This document shows positions 1 to 7,807 of a stretch of 18,619 bases of DNA, in pieces. Made by a program: the position numbers and the translations under genes. The notes below the pieces were generated by a model that did no database searches, was not told where the DNA came from, and saw only the letters and a list, made by a program, of their open reading frames with translations. Source of the stretch: an uncultured Clostridia bacterium (GTDB taxonomy: Bacteria; Bacillota; Clostridia; Christensenellales; Borkfalkiaceae). The first letter of the stretch is position 1, and every line of letters starts with the position of its first letter. Location of the stretch: positions 1 to 18,619 of the forward strand of contig CAMUFJ010000033.1 of NCBI GenBank assembly GCA_947088135.1, written 5' to 3'.

Positions 1-1715
1 CATTTGGCAAATTTATAGGTGGTGCTCTCCAAGGGAGTGCCGTAGAGAGAGAAATCGATTGTTTCTTTCGCTTTCCACTCTTTGCACTTGTCGTTCATGT
101 GCTTCATCACCGAGAGTGCAAACGGCTTCGCCTCGTCGTCCGTGTGCGATTTTCCCGTCATGAATTTGGTGCATTCGTACAGCCCCGCATATCCCAAAGA
201 AATGGTGGAATATCCGCCGTATAAAAGCTTATCGATCGTTTCGCCCTTTTTCAGACGAGCGAGCGCGCCGTATTGCCAAAGAATGGGCGCGGCATCGGAA
301 AGCGTACCCTTCAAACGGTTGTGGCGGTACATGAGCGCAGTATAACAAAGTTCCAAGCGTTCGTCGAAGATCGTCCAGAATTTATCGAAATCGCCGCCCG
401 AGGAGAGCGCAACGTCCACGAGGTTGATGGTTACGACGCCCTGATTGAATCTACCGTAGTATTTGGGATTTCCGTTCTCGTCCACGTAAGGCGTAAGGAA
501 GGAACGGCAACCCATGCAGGTGTAGCAGTGTCCTTCTCCGTTACGGTCTACCTTATATTCGAGCATCTTCTTTTCGGAAATATAATCGGGCACCATGCGC
601 TTTGCGGTACACTGCGCGGCAAGCTCGGTCAAATAGAAGTACTTACTGCCCTTTTTCACATTGTTCTCTTCCAGCACGTAAATGAGCTTGGGGAAAGCGG
701 GCGTCACCCATACGCCGGACTCGTTTTTTACGCCCTGAATGCGCTGACGGAGGGTTTCCTCGATGATGAGCGCCAAATCTACCCGCTCGCGTTCGTCCTT
801 CGCTTCTCCGAGATACATGAACACGGTTACGAAGGGAGCTTGCCCGTTCGTTGTAAGTAGAGTGACAACCTGATACTGTATGGTTTGAATACCTCTGCTG
901 ATTTCGGAACGCAGACGTTTTTCCGCAATTTTGTTGATTTGTTTGTTGTCCTCGATGCCGATTTCTTTGAGTTCTTCGGCGACCTCCGCACGAATCTTTT
1001 TTCGGCTGATATCCACAAAGGGCGCAAGGTGCGTAAGCGATATGCTCTGCCCGCCGTACTGGTTGGAGGCGACCTGCGCGATAATCTGCGTCGCGATATT
1101 GCAGGCGGTGGAAAAGGAATGCGGTTTTTCAATGAACGTACCCGAAATGACCGTTCCGTTTTGAAGCATGTCTTCCAAGTTTACAAGATCACAGTTATGC
1201 ATATGCTGAGCGAAATAGTCGGCATCGTGGAAGTGAATAAGCCCCGCGTCGTGCGCCTCTATGATTTCGCGGGGAAGTAATATACGGCGAGTAAGATCTT
1301 TGGAAACCTCCCCGGCCATATAATCTCTTTGTACGGAGTTAACGGTGGGATTCTTGTTGGAATTTTCCTGTTTCACCTCTTCGTTGTTGCATTCGATAAG
1401 GGTGAGGATCTGCGCGTCCGTCGTGTTCGCATGACGGGCAAGCGCGCGGGAATAACGGTACGTAATATATTTCCGCGCCACGGCAAACGCCTTTTGCGCC
1501 ATGATTTGGTTCTCGACGAAATCCTGCACTTCCTCGACGTTTACAGCACGATTCAAATCACCCGAAAGCGCAGTCACCTTTTCGGAAATCAGCTCAATCT
1601 GCTCCTCCGAAAGGCGGTTCTCTTCACTTACCTCGCGGTTTGCCTTGCGGATCGCGTTTACGATTTTGCTGACGTCGAACGCGACTTCCGTACCGTTTCT
1701 TTTAATAATTTTCAT
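1..1715 (-). CDS. nrdD: Anaerobic ribonucleoside-triphosphate reductase, C-terminus cut by the window edge
   Basis: This enzyme reduces ribonucleoside triphosphates to deoxyribonucleotides without oxygen, using a glycyl radical installed by the activase NrdG. About 571 residues are visible from the ATG at 1715-1713; the family is usually 700 or more, so roughly the last fifth, with the glycyl-radical loop, lies beyond position 1. The N-terminus is an ATP-cone (MKIIKRNGTEVAFDVSKI, then to about residue 95). The catalytic core shows HMHNCDLVNLEDML near residue 175 (active-site Cys), FSTACNIATQI near 201, and a CYTCMGCRSFLTPY segment near 397-403 holding the second catalytic Cys region. The visible part ends in the family-typical YGTPLESTTYKFAK. 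An AGGGAG ribosome binding site at 1726-1731 sits 10 nt before the start. The leader carries NrdR-like boxes. The frame is open throughout and nothing suggests damage. nrdG would be expected to the left, out of view. Confidence 0.96.
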   Translation of the reverse strand, partial: MKIIKRNGTEVAFDVSKIVNAIRKANREVSEENRLSEEQIELISEKVTALSGDLNRAVNVEEVQDFVENQIMAQKAFAVARKYITYRYSRALARHANTTDAQILTLIECNNEEVKQENSNKNPTVNSVQRDYMAGEVSKDLTRRILLPREIIEAHDAGLIHFHDADYFAQHMHNCDLVNLEDMLQNGTVISGTFIEKPHSFSTACNIATQIIAQVASNQYGGQSISLTHLAPFVDISRKKIRAEVAEELKEIGIEDNKQINKIAEKRLRSEISRGIQTIQYQVVTLLTTNGQAPFVTVFMYLGEAKDERERVDLALIIEETLRQRIQGVKNESGVWVTPAFPKLIYVLEENNVKKGSKYFYLTELAAQCTAKRMVPDYISEKKMLEYKVDRNGEGHCYTCMGCRSFLTPYVDENGNPKYYGRFNQGVVTINLVDVALSSGGDFDKFWTIFDERLELCYTALMYRHNRLKGTLSDAAPILWQYGALARLKKGETIDKLLYGGYSTISLGYAGLYECTKFMTGKSHTDDEAKPFALSVMKHMNDKCKEWKAKETIDFSLYGTPLESTTYKFAK

Positions 1716-1760
1716 ATACTCTTCACTCCCTGCCGATTACTTTCCGCCGTTCGTAAAAAC

Positions 1761-1786
1761 AGCGTTCCTCCGAAAAGAGGAACGCT
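1761..1786 (-). other. Perfect 10-bp stem-loop in the nrdD leader
   Basis: Arms 1761-1770 (AGCGTTCCTC) and 1777-1786 (GAGGAACGCT) pair perfectly around a 6-nt loop. On the minus strand the stem is followed by GTTTTTACG, a short interrupted T-run, so it could act as a weak attenuator. The proximal nrdD promoter would start transcription at about 1783-1786, which places the stem at the very 5' end of that RNA, where such stems can protect mRNA. For transcripts from the distal promoter the stem would be internal. The structure is visible; its function is inferred. Confidence 0.6.
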
Positions 1787-1789
1787 ATT

Positions 1790-1818
1790 ATCATACACGA
1801 TACGTTCTGGTTTGTCAA
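1790..1818 (-). promoter_or_regulatory. Proximal nrdD promoter (P2)
   Basis: On the minus strand the -35 TTGACA (1818-1813) and -10 TATGAT (1795-1790) are separated by exactly 17 bp. The expected start of transcription is about 1783-1786, some 70 nt before the nrdD ATG. NrdR-like box B lies immediately upstream of the -35. Confidence 0.75.
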
Positions 1819-1825
1819 GATTTTT

Positions 1826-1841
1826 CCACTACATTTTGTAA
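1826..1841 (-). promoter_or_regulatory. Degenerate NrdR box (box B)
   Basis: CCACTACATTTTGTAA matches the NrdR consensus ACACWATATATWGTGT at 11 of 16 positions by eye. Its centre is 31 bp from the centre of box A, the roughly three-turn spacing described for paired NrdR boxes. Alone it would be unconvincing; the spacing and the position before nrdD raise its value. Confidence 0.6.
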
Positions 1842-1856
1842 AATTTTTTCCGCAAA

Positions 1857-1872
1857 ACACAATATATAGTAT
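1857..1872 (-). promoter_or_regulatory. NrdR box (box A), near-perfect match
   Basis: ACACAATATATAGTAT matches ACACWATATATWGTGT at 15 of 16 positions. NrdR is the ATP-cone repressor of ribonucleotide reductase genes and binds tandem boxes at their promoters. This box covers the -10 hexamer of the distal nrdD promoter, an ideal place to block RNA polymerase. nrdR itself is not in the window. Confidence 0.85.
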
Positions 1873-1891
1873 GTTGCGCGAATTTTGTCAA
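1863..1891 (-). promoter_or_regulatory. Distal nrdD promoter (P1)
   Basis: On the minus strand the -35 TTGACA (1891-1886) and -10 TATATA (1868-1863) have a 17-bp spacer. The -10 lies inside NrdR box A. Transcription would start near 1856, giving a leader of about 140 nt that includes the 1761-1786 stem-loop. Confidence 0.7.
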
Positions 1892-1981
1892 CAAAAGAAA
1901 TCGTGAAACACGGGCGCATAAGTTACACGGCGAAAAAGCCTTTCGGCAGTAGTGACGCAATTGCGTTTTAGGGCAGTTGGG

Positions 1982-2911
1982 TCAAGCTTCGAATTCCGTG
2001 ATACTCAGGCTTTCGTAAATTTCTTCGTATTTGCTCTTCGTAAAAGAAATCGTTCCGAAGGTCGTGACCGTCGCCGTTCCCGCGGCAACGCCCGCGCGCA
2101 GAATGTCGGGCAGATCCGCCCCCTTCTGCATCATGGCGGCAGCGGCGGCGACCATGCCGTCCCCCGCTCCGACCGTAGAATTCACCGCAACGTTGATACT
2201 CTTGCAATAGTAATTCTTCGTACCGTTCGTAATAACTGCTCCGTCTTTTCCCAAGGAAAGCAACACTGTTTTCGCTCCGCGGGACAGCAGTTCGCGGCAA
2301 CCCGCCAACATATCCGCCTTATCCTTAAATTCTCTGCCGAGCGTTTCTTCGAGCTCCTCCAAATTCGGTTTTACGAGATCGACCTCCGCTTCGAGCGCGG
2401 AAAAGAGTTTTGCGCCCTCTGCGTCCGCTATGCGGAGAGAATGCCCGTCTACGGCACGGAAGAGCTCGCGGTAATACTCCGCGCCGACTCCCCTCGGCAA
2501 ACCGCCTGAAATGACGGTTACGTCCGCGCGTTGGCTCACGTTGCGAACCATGTGCAAAAGCTCCATAAGTTTTTCGCCGCTTACCTGTCCGCCTACGTCG
2601 TTGACTTCGGTGAGCATGGACCGCTTATCGATGCATTTATAATTTTCGCGCACCCGCCCGTTGTTCCATACGAAAGAGAAAGGTACTCCCTCTTTGTCGA
2701 GCGCGCGCTCGAACATACTGCCGTTCTCGTTGTACATGAAACCCGTTGCATACGCTTCCGCCCCCAAACGCGCCACGCCGATCGCGACGTTCAACGCCTT
2801 TCCCGTGAAAGAAAGCGTCTTGCTCTTTACAACGTTCACCTTACCGACGTTCAGTGAATCGAGCTCAATGGTGACGTCTACGCTCGGGCTCATGCAGACT
2901 GTTAAAATCAT
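1982..2911 (-). CDS. PfkB-family sugar-phosphate kinase, FruK/LacC type (1-phosphofructokinase or tagatose-6-phosphate kinase)
   Basis: This 309-residue cytoplasmic kinase probably phosphorylates a hexose phosphate with ATP. Visible family marks are the N-terminal FTGKALNVAIGVARLG (35-50, the first PfkB motif, where most FruK have GGKGxNVA), ISGGLPRG (134-141), VKPNLEEL (180-187) and the anion-hole/catalytic motif NSTVGAGDGMVAA (244-256) with base Asp251. The length is normal. The ATG at 2911 has an AGAGGGAGG ribosome binding site 9 nt upstream and a consensus promoter. No PTS fructose transporter or fruR is adjacent, which FruK often has; instead pfkA is upstream behind a terminator and nrdD follows. 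The exact substrate (fructose-1-phosphate, tagatose-6-phosphate or another) cannot be settled from sequence. No strong terminator is seen after its TGA stop. Confidence 0.9.
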   Translation of the reverse strand: MILTVCMSPSVDVTIELDSLNVGKVNVVKSKTLSFTGKALNVAIGVARLGAEAYATGFMYNENGSMFERALDKEGVPFSFVWNNGRVRENYKCIDKRSMLTEVNDVGGQVSGEKLMELLHMVRNVSQRADVTVISGGLPRGVGAEYYRELFRAVDGHSLRIADAEGAKLFSALEAEVDLVKPNLEELEETLGREFKDKADMLAGCRELLSRGAKTVLLSLGKDGAVITNGTKNYYCKSINVAVNSTVGAGDGMVAAAAAMMQKGADLPDILRAGVAAGTATVTTFGTISFTKSKYEEIYESLSITEFEA

Positions 2912-2965
2912 TTGGTGTAACCTCCCTCTTGGGACACGCGGTTTGCCTTAGCGCCCCGTGAGTTT

Positions 2966-2994
2966 ATTATATTACATTTTTCGGAAAATTTCAA
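2966..2994 (-). promoter_or_regulatory. Promoter of the PfkB-family kinase gene
   Basis: On the minus strand TTGAAA (2994-2989), a 17-bp spacer and TATAAT (2971-2966) form a near-consensus sigma-A promoter. The predicted start is about 2959, giving a leader of roughly 48 nt. It shows that this gene is transcribed independently of pfkA. Confidence 0.75.
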
Positions 2995-3088
2995 TACCCA
3001 TTTTGGAATTTTTTGCCGATTTTTTATTTTTATTCACCGAATTAACGTACCGTGCGGAAGCGTTATGAATATTTTTATGCATATATTC

Positions 3089-3119
3089 AAAAAAGCCTTC
3101 CCATTGGGAAGGCTTTTTT
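3089..3119 (-). terminator. Intrinsic terminator after pfkA
   Basis: Stem GCCTTCCC (3095-3102) pairs with GGGAAGGC (3106-3113) around a 3-nt loop, flanked by A6 on the left and T6 on the right. On the minus strand it ends in T6, about 10 nt past the pfkA stop. The symmetric flanks would also let it work on the plus strand, but no plus gene ends here. Confidence 0.9.
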
Positions 3120-3130
3120 GGATATGCTTA

Positions 3131-4093
3131 TCACATAGAAATCATTTGCAACGTTTCATAGAGCTCGTAATTGAACCGTTTCTTCATAGAAACCGCTTCG
3201 ATAATGTCCATATCGATAATCGAATTTTTGTGAATGCCGACTACGCGGTTGCCGATGCCGTCTTTGAGCAAGCGAACCGCCTTGTTGCCGAACTGCGCCG
3301 CGAGCATTCTGTCTGCCATCGAAGGCGAACCGCCGCGTTGGATATGCCCGATATTCGTTGCGCGGACGGAATAGGTCGTGACCTCTTGGAGCTGTTTCGC
3401 AAATTCGTCGGCGCTCGCCGCGCCTTCCGCAACGACGATAATATTAGAATGCTTCCCGTTTTCGCGCGAACGGTTAATGCGGTTCACAATGTCGCTCATA
3501 TCATACGAAATTTCGGGCACAACGATAATTTCCGCGCCCGATGCAATGCCCGCGTACAGTGCGATGTCGCCGCAATGCCGTCCCATGACCTCTACGACGG
3601 AAACTCGTTCGTGGGAATTCATGGTGTCGCGTAATTTATTGATGATTTCAAGACAAGTATTGACCGCCGTATCGAATCCGAGCGTGTAATCGGTATATTG
3701 AAGGTCGTTGTCGATCGTACCCGGAATTCCGATCGTGGGAATTCCAAAATCCTCCGTGAGGCATTTTGCACCGCGGAAAGAACCGTCGCCTCCGATGACG
3801 ACAAGCCCTTCGATCCCGTGCTTTTCAAGGGTATCCACCGCTTGTTTCTGCCCTTCGGGAGTAAGCATTTCCAAGCATCTCGCCGTTCTGAGGCGGGTTC
3901 CGCCAAGCTGAACGATGTTGGAAACGCTACGCATTTCCATCTTATACATCGTATCCTCGATAAGTCCCGCATAACCGCGTTCGATGCCGTAAACTTCCAT
4001 GCCGAAATAGATTGCCGTGCGCACGACCGCGCGGATCGCCGCGTTCATGCCGGGTGCGTCGCCGCCGCTCGTTAAAAGCCCGATGCGCTTCAT
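3131..4093 (-). CDS. pfkA: ATP-dependent 6-phosphofructokinase
   Basis: It phosphorylates fructose-6-phosphate to fructose-1,6-bisphosphate, the committed step of glycolysis, as a cytoplasmic tetramer. The 320-residue length is typical of bacterial PfkA. Motifs: TSGGDAPGMNAA (8-19), GGT at 64-66 with Arg72, GGDGS (101-105), PGTIDND (124-130, catalytic Asp128), Arg163, MGRHCG (170-175) and the effector/substrate loop NIGHIQRGGSPSMADR (247-262). The Gly in GGDGS argues for ATP rather than pyrophosphate as phosphoryl donor. The start at 4093 has GGAGGA 7 nt upstream. It follows dnaE with a 119-nt gap that carries its own promoter, the usual clostridial dnaE-pfkA order. A strong terminator follows. 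Confidence 0.97.
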   Translation of the reverse strand: MKRIGLLTSGGDAPGMNAAIRAVVRTAIYFGMEVYGIERGYAGLIEDTMYKMEMRSVSNIVQLGGTRLRTARCLEMLTPEGQKQAVDTLEKHGIEGLVVIGGDGSFRGAKCLTEDFGIPTIGIPGTIDNDLQYTDYTLGFDTAVNTCLEIINKLRDTMNSHERVSVVEVMGRHCGDIALYAGIASGAEIIVVPEISYDMSDIVNRINRSRENGKHSNIIVVAEGAASADEFAKQLQEVTTYSVRATNIGHIQRGGSPSMADRMLAAQFGNKAVRLLKDGIGNRVVGIHKNSIIDMDIIEAVSMKKRFNYELYETLQMISM

Positions 4094-4131
4094 ATAGATT
4101 TCCTCCGTATTTGCAAACTCTATACACCGAT

Positions 4132-4161
4132 ATTATATCAAGAATAAACGAAAAAAGTAAA
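4132..4161 (-). promoter_or_regulatory. Extended -10 promoter of pfkA
   Basis: On the minus strand TGATATAAT is a perfect extended -10 (TATAAT at 4137-4132 preceded by TGn). The best -35 is a weak TTTACT (4161-4156) with an 18-bp spacer, which the TGn element can compensate. The leader would be about 30 nt. pfkA can therefore be expressed apart from dnaE. Confidence 0.6.
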
Positions 4162-4212
4162 GGAATTTTTTGTAAAAAGTCAAAATTTCCCCGAATGTGA
4201 CAGGATTTTCAT

Positions 4213-7200
4213 TTAGGGCAAGATTTTCACACAACTTTCGGGCAAAAAGGTCCTGATTTCCGCCTGAAACGCGCGCGATAGATTAATCGAAAATTCAAAT
4301 CGCTTTCCGTCGTGCAAAATTTTTGTGCGCACGGGACCGGGATAACTCTGCACCGTTTCCAAAAGTTCTTCAAAGTCTTCCTTCGGAAGCGCGCGCGCGT
4401 CGAGCCAAACAACCCGCTCCTCCTGCGTGTGCTGTACAGGCGCGGAAGGTTTTTCATCGGGCGGGGTGAACTCTTTTAAATCATCGATGATTATTGTGGG
4501 AAGCTTTTCGCTCGGCATATCGATTTTTCCCGAGATCCGAACCACAGCGTCCTGCCGCAAACTCGGCTTGATCTTTTCGTAAATGCGCGGGAACGCAATA
4601 CATTCCACGCTACCGTAAAGATCTTCGACGGTGATAAACGCCATGATCGAACCGTTGCGGGTGTTTACCTTCTTCACGCCGGCCACGATCCCGCCCATTA
4701 CAGCGAGTTCTCCGCTCTTGATCAAATGATACGTTCTATCCCCTGTTTCCTCGTCCTCTTCATAGTCGGCAAGCAAGCCCGTGTGGAAGGAACAATCGGT
4801 GAAATACTGCGCGTAAGCGCCGAACGGGTGTCCGCTTACATATACGCCGAGTACGGATTTTTCACGCGAAAGAAGTTCCGCGGTATCCCATTCGGGAATA
4901 TTCGGATAATCGACGGCGGGAGCTTCTTCCTCGATGATGTCGCCGAACAGCGACATCTGACTGCTGTTTTTCTGTTTTTCGATTCCCGCGACGCGGCGCA
5001 TCAGCTCTTCATACACCGCTTCGTATTGCGCTCTGGCGTGCCCCATGCCGTCGAACGCGCCTCCGAAAATCAAGCTCTCCACCATGCGTTTGTTGATGTA
5101 TTTGGTACAGCGCATGAGGAAGTCGGAAAAATCTTTAAACAAACCGTTCTTTTCCCGCTCCTCGATAACCGCTTCCATTGCAGAAATGCCCACTCCGCGC
5201 AGAGCGCAAAGCCCGAACCGAAGCCCGTCCCCCTCTACGGAGAAATACGCCTTGGAACGGTTGACGTCGGGCGGATACGCCTTGATATTCTTCTCCTTCA
5301 TGTAGACGATATATTTGGCGATTTCTTCGATTTTGGTAATGCGGTTATTGAGAACGCCCGCTAAAAATTCCTTGGGGTAGTATTTTTTTAGGTAAGCCGT
5401 TTGGTAAGTAACTACCGCGTATGCCGCCGCGTGCGATTTATTAAAAGCATAGGAAGCGAAACTCTCCATCTGCGCAAACAGCTCGGAGCTCGCCTCAGGC
5501 GGTATGCCGTGCGCCTGACAGCCCGAAATGTTCCCCCCCTTATCGATGTCGCCGTAGATAAATTTATCGCGTTGCGCCATCAGCTCGGAGCGATGCTTCT
5601 TCGCCATTGCACGGCGGACGAGATCTGCCTGTCCCAAGGAGTAGCCCGCAAGATTTTGGAAGATCTGCATGACTTGCTCCTGATAAATGATGACCCCGTA
5701 CGTCTTTTCGAGGATGGGTTTGAGCATGGGCGTGAGATACTTGATCCCCGCGGGGTTGCTCCTGTTTTTGAGATATGAGGGAATGAAGTCCATGGGACCG
5801 GGGCGGTAAAGGGAAATTCCCGCGATGAGGTCTTCGAGGCAGTTGGGTTGCAACTGCTTCATAAAGCGTTTCATGCCCCCTTGTTCGAGTTGGAACACCG
5901 CGTCCGTATCCCCTTCCGAAATGAGCTCGTAAGCCTTGGGATCGTCGCAACCTTGTCCGAATTCGATTCTCTTGCCCGTGTCTTCATAGATATAGTCGAG
6001 CGTCTTTTTGATGTCGGTCAGCGTAGTGAGCGCAAGGAAGTCCATTTTGAGCATTCCGATGGACTCCACTTCTTTCATGTCGAACTGCGTGGTAATGTCT
6101 TCGCCGTTGCGCGAAAGCGGAACGTTATCGGCAATTTTTTTACTGCAAATAACGACGCCCGCAGCGTGCATACCCGTCTGGCGGGGCATTCCTTCGAGTT
6201 TTAACGCCATGTCGATGACGCGGTGCAACGTTTCGTCGGAATTGTAAATATCGATAAATTCACCGTTCCGCTTCGCCTCTTGGTCGTTGAGCTTTTTTAC
6301 CGCCTCGTCGTGCTTGTCGGGTACCGATTCCGAGTCCTTCACCGCCTTTCGGCACTTTTCGATGTCGAGCCCCAAAAGCTCGCGTATGGTTGCTTTGCCG
6401 TCCATGAGCTTTGTAACGCGGTCGGTGTCCGAGAACGGAACGCGCATCACGCGCCCCACGTCTTTGATGACCGCGCGGGAAGCGAGCGTGCCGAATGTGA
6501 CGATTTGCGCCACGTTTTCGGGGTGATAGCGTCTGCGTACATATTCGATGGTTTCCGCCCTACGTTCGGTGCAAAAATCGACGTCGAAGTCGGGCATGGA
6601 AACACGGTCGGGATTGAGGAATCGCTCGAAAAGCAAATCGTAACGGAGCGGATCGACGTTGGTGATGCCGATCGCATAGGCGACGATGCTTCCAACGCCC
6701 GAGCCGCGCCCCGGCCCTACGGGAATATCATTGAGGCGCGACCAGTTGATATAGTCCCACACGATGAGGAAATAGTCGGCAAAACCCATTTTGATGATGA
6801 TGCCGAGCTCGTAATCCGCGCGCGCCTTTATCTCGTCGGTAACGACGGAGTAGCGCTTGGGAAGCCCCTCCTCCGTGAGCCTTCGCAAAAACTCGGGCGA
6901 AGGCGTTCCGTCATCCGCCGTATATAATGGGATAAGCGATTTATCGTAGACGGGAGAACCGTCCGGCTTCAAGTTGAACGGCGTGTCGGTATCGGAAATT
7001 TTATTTGCGATCACGCGCGTATTGGAAATCGCGTCGGGAAGCTCGGGGAAAATCGCCGCCATTTCGTCGCCCGATTTCATGTAGAACTCGTGCGTCTGCA
7101 TTTTCATACGGGAGGGATCGTCGAGGGTGCGCTTGGTTTGAATGCACATCAAAACGTCCTGCATCTCCCAATCCTCTTTTTTGAGGTAATGCACGTCGTT

Positions 7201-7797
7201 AGTGGCAACGAGCTCGATGCCCGTTTCCCGCGCAAGCTTAATGAGAAGAGGCAGAATACGGCGCTGTTCGGGAATACCGTGGTCTTGGATCTCGATATAG
7301 AAATCCTCGCCGAACATCGACTTCATTTCGAGCGCGAACGCCTTGGCTTTGTCGTATTCGCCGTTCATCAAGTAACGCGGAATGCGCCCCGCAAGGCAGG
7401 CGGACAAACAAATAACTCCCTCCGTATGTTCCTTTAATACGGTATAGTCGATGCGCGGGCGGTAATAGTACCCGTCTACAAAGGCGAGGGAGTCGAGCTG
7501 AACGAGATTGATATAGCCCGCCTTATTTTTGGCGAGCAGTACGAGGTGATCGGCGTGTTGATCGATGTGTTTGCGGTAATCGTCTACTACGTAAAATTCG
7601 CAGCCGATAATCGCCTTGATTTTGTTCTTCTTGCACTTTTCCGCAAAACGCAAGGAGGTATACATATTGCCGTGATCGGTGACGGCCACGGTGTCGATTC
7701 CGTTTTCCTTGCAATGCTTGACGAGATCGTCTACCTTGACGGCTCCGTCAAGCAGACTGTATTCGGTATGCAAATGTAAATGTACGAAATCGGTCAT
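4213..7797 (-). CDS. dnaE: DNA polymerase III alpha subunit, DnaE type
   Basis: This is a replicative C-family DNA polymerase of 1194 residues. In order: an N-terminal PHP domain (HLHLHTEYSLLDG at 6-18, VTDHGN at 39-44) with intact metal-ligand His residues; the polymerase core with GPGRGSGVGSIVAYAIG (361-377), MPDFDVDFC (401-409, two catalytic Asp), KMDFLALTTL (584-593, third Asp) and PGPMDF; a helix-hairpin-helix region (ALRGVGISAMEAV); and a C-terminal OB fold with ELAVMGGIVAGVKKVNTRNG. A charged segment near 483-515 is longer than in E. coli DnaE. The length fits DnaE, and the separate exonuclease-bearing PolC of Firmicutes is not in view. The start is 10 nt after the whiA stop and its AAGGAA ribosome binding site overlaps that stop, so the two genes are co-transcribed. 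No intein or frameshift is seen. Confidence 0.97.
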   Translation of the reverse strand: MTDFVHLHLHTEYSLLDGAVKVDDLVKHCKENGIDTVAVTDHGNMYTSLRFAEKCKKNKIKAIIGCEFYVVDDYRKHIDQHADHLVLLAKNKAGYINLVQLDSLAFVDGYYYRPRIDYTVLKEHTEGVICLSACLAGRIPRYLMNGEYDKAKAFALEMKSMFGEDFYIEIQDHGIPEQRRILPLLIKLARETGIELVATNDVHYLKKEDWEMQDVLMCIQTKRTLDDPSRMKMQTHEFYMKSGDEMAAIFPELPDAISNTRVIANKISDTDTPFNLKPDGSPVYDKSLIPLYTADDGTPSPEFLRRLTEEGLPKRYSVVTDEIKARADYELGIIIKMGFADYFLIVWDYINWSRLNDIPVGPGRGSGVGSIVAYAIGITNVDPLRYDLLFERFLNPDRVSMPDFDVDFCTERRAETIEYVRRRYHPENVAQIVTFGTLASRAVIKDVGRVMRVPFSDTDRVTKLMDGKATIRELLGLDIEKCRKAVKDSESVPDKHDEAVKKLNDQEAKRNGEFIDIYNSDETLHRVIDMALKLEGMPRQTGMHAAGVVICSKKIADNVPLSRNGEDITTQFDMKEVESIGMLKMDFLALTTLTDIKKTLDYIYEDTGKRIEFGQGCDDPKAYELISEGDTDAVFQLEQGGMKRFMKQLQPNCLEDLIAGISLYRPGPMDFIPSYLKNRSNPAGIKYLTPMLKPILEKTYGVIIYQEQVMQIFQNLAGYSLGQADLVRRAMAKKHRSELMAQRDKFIYGDIDKGGNISGCQAHGIPPEASSELFAQMESFASYAFNKSHAAAYAVVTYQTAYLKKYYPKEFLAGVLNNRITKIEEIAKYIVYMKEKNIKAYPPDVNRSKAYFSVEGDGLRFGLCALRGVGISAMEAVIEEREKNGLFKDFSDFLMRCTKYINKRMVESLIFGGAFDGMGHARAQYEAVYEELMRRVAGIEKQKNSSQMSLFGDIIEEEAPAVDYPNIPEWDTAELLSREKSVLGVYVSGHPFGAYAQYFTDCSFHTGLLADYEEDEETGDRTYHLIKSGELAVMGGIVAGVKKVNTRNGSIMAFITVEDLYGSVECIAFPRIYEKIKPSLRQDAVVRISGKIDMPSEKLPTIIIDDLKEFTPPDEKPSAPVQHTQEERVVWLDARALPKEDFEELLETVQSYPGPVRTKILHDGKRFEFSINLSRAFQAEIRTFLPESCVKILP

Positions 7798-7807
7798 AAT
7801 GTTTTCC

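Noticed and set aside
273..860. Plus-strand open frame (195 codons) opposite nrdD
   Set aside because: The minus strand reads as an uninterrupted NrdD through this region, so the plus frame is a shadow.
1931..1966. Terminator after the PfkB-family kinase
   Set aside because: ACGCAATTGCGT at 1955-1966 is palindromic but gives only a 4-bp stem, and GCC-GAAA-GGC before a T5 run is a 3-bp stem. Both are too weak to call.
4161..4190. Terminator between dnaE and pfkA
   Set aside because: The only stem (GGAAATTTT with AAAAATTCC) is AT-rich, has a mismatch and a 10-nt loop, so it is not a convincing terminator.
6249..6261. Second Rex-like half-site (ATATCGATAAATT)
   Set aside because: It is inside dnaE coding sequence, lacks the partner arm and is far from any promoter, so chance is the simplest explanation.
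6223..6927. Plus-strand open frame (234 codons) opposite dnaE
   Set aside because: It is antisense to the conserved polymerase core, with no family features.
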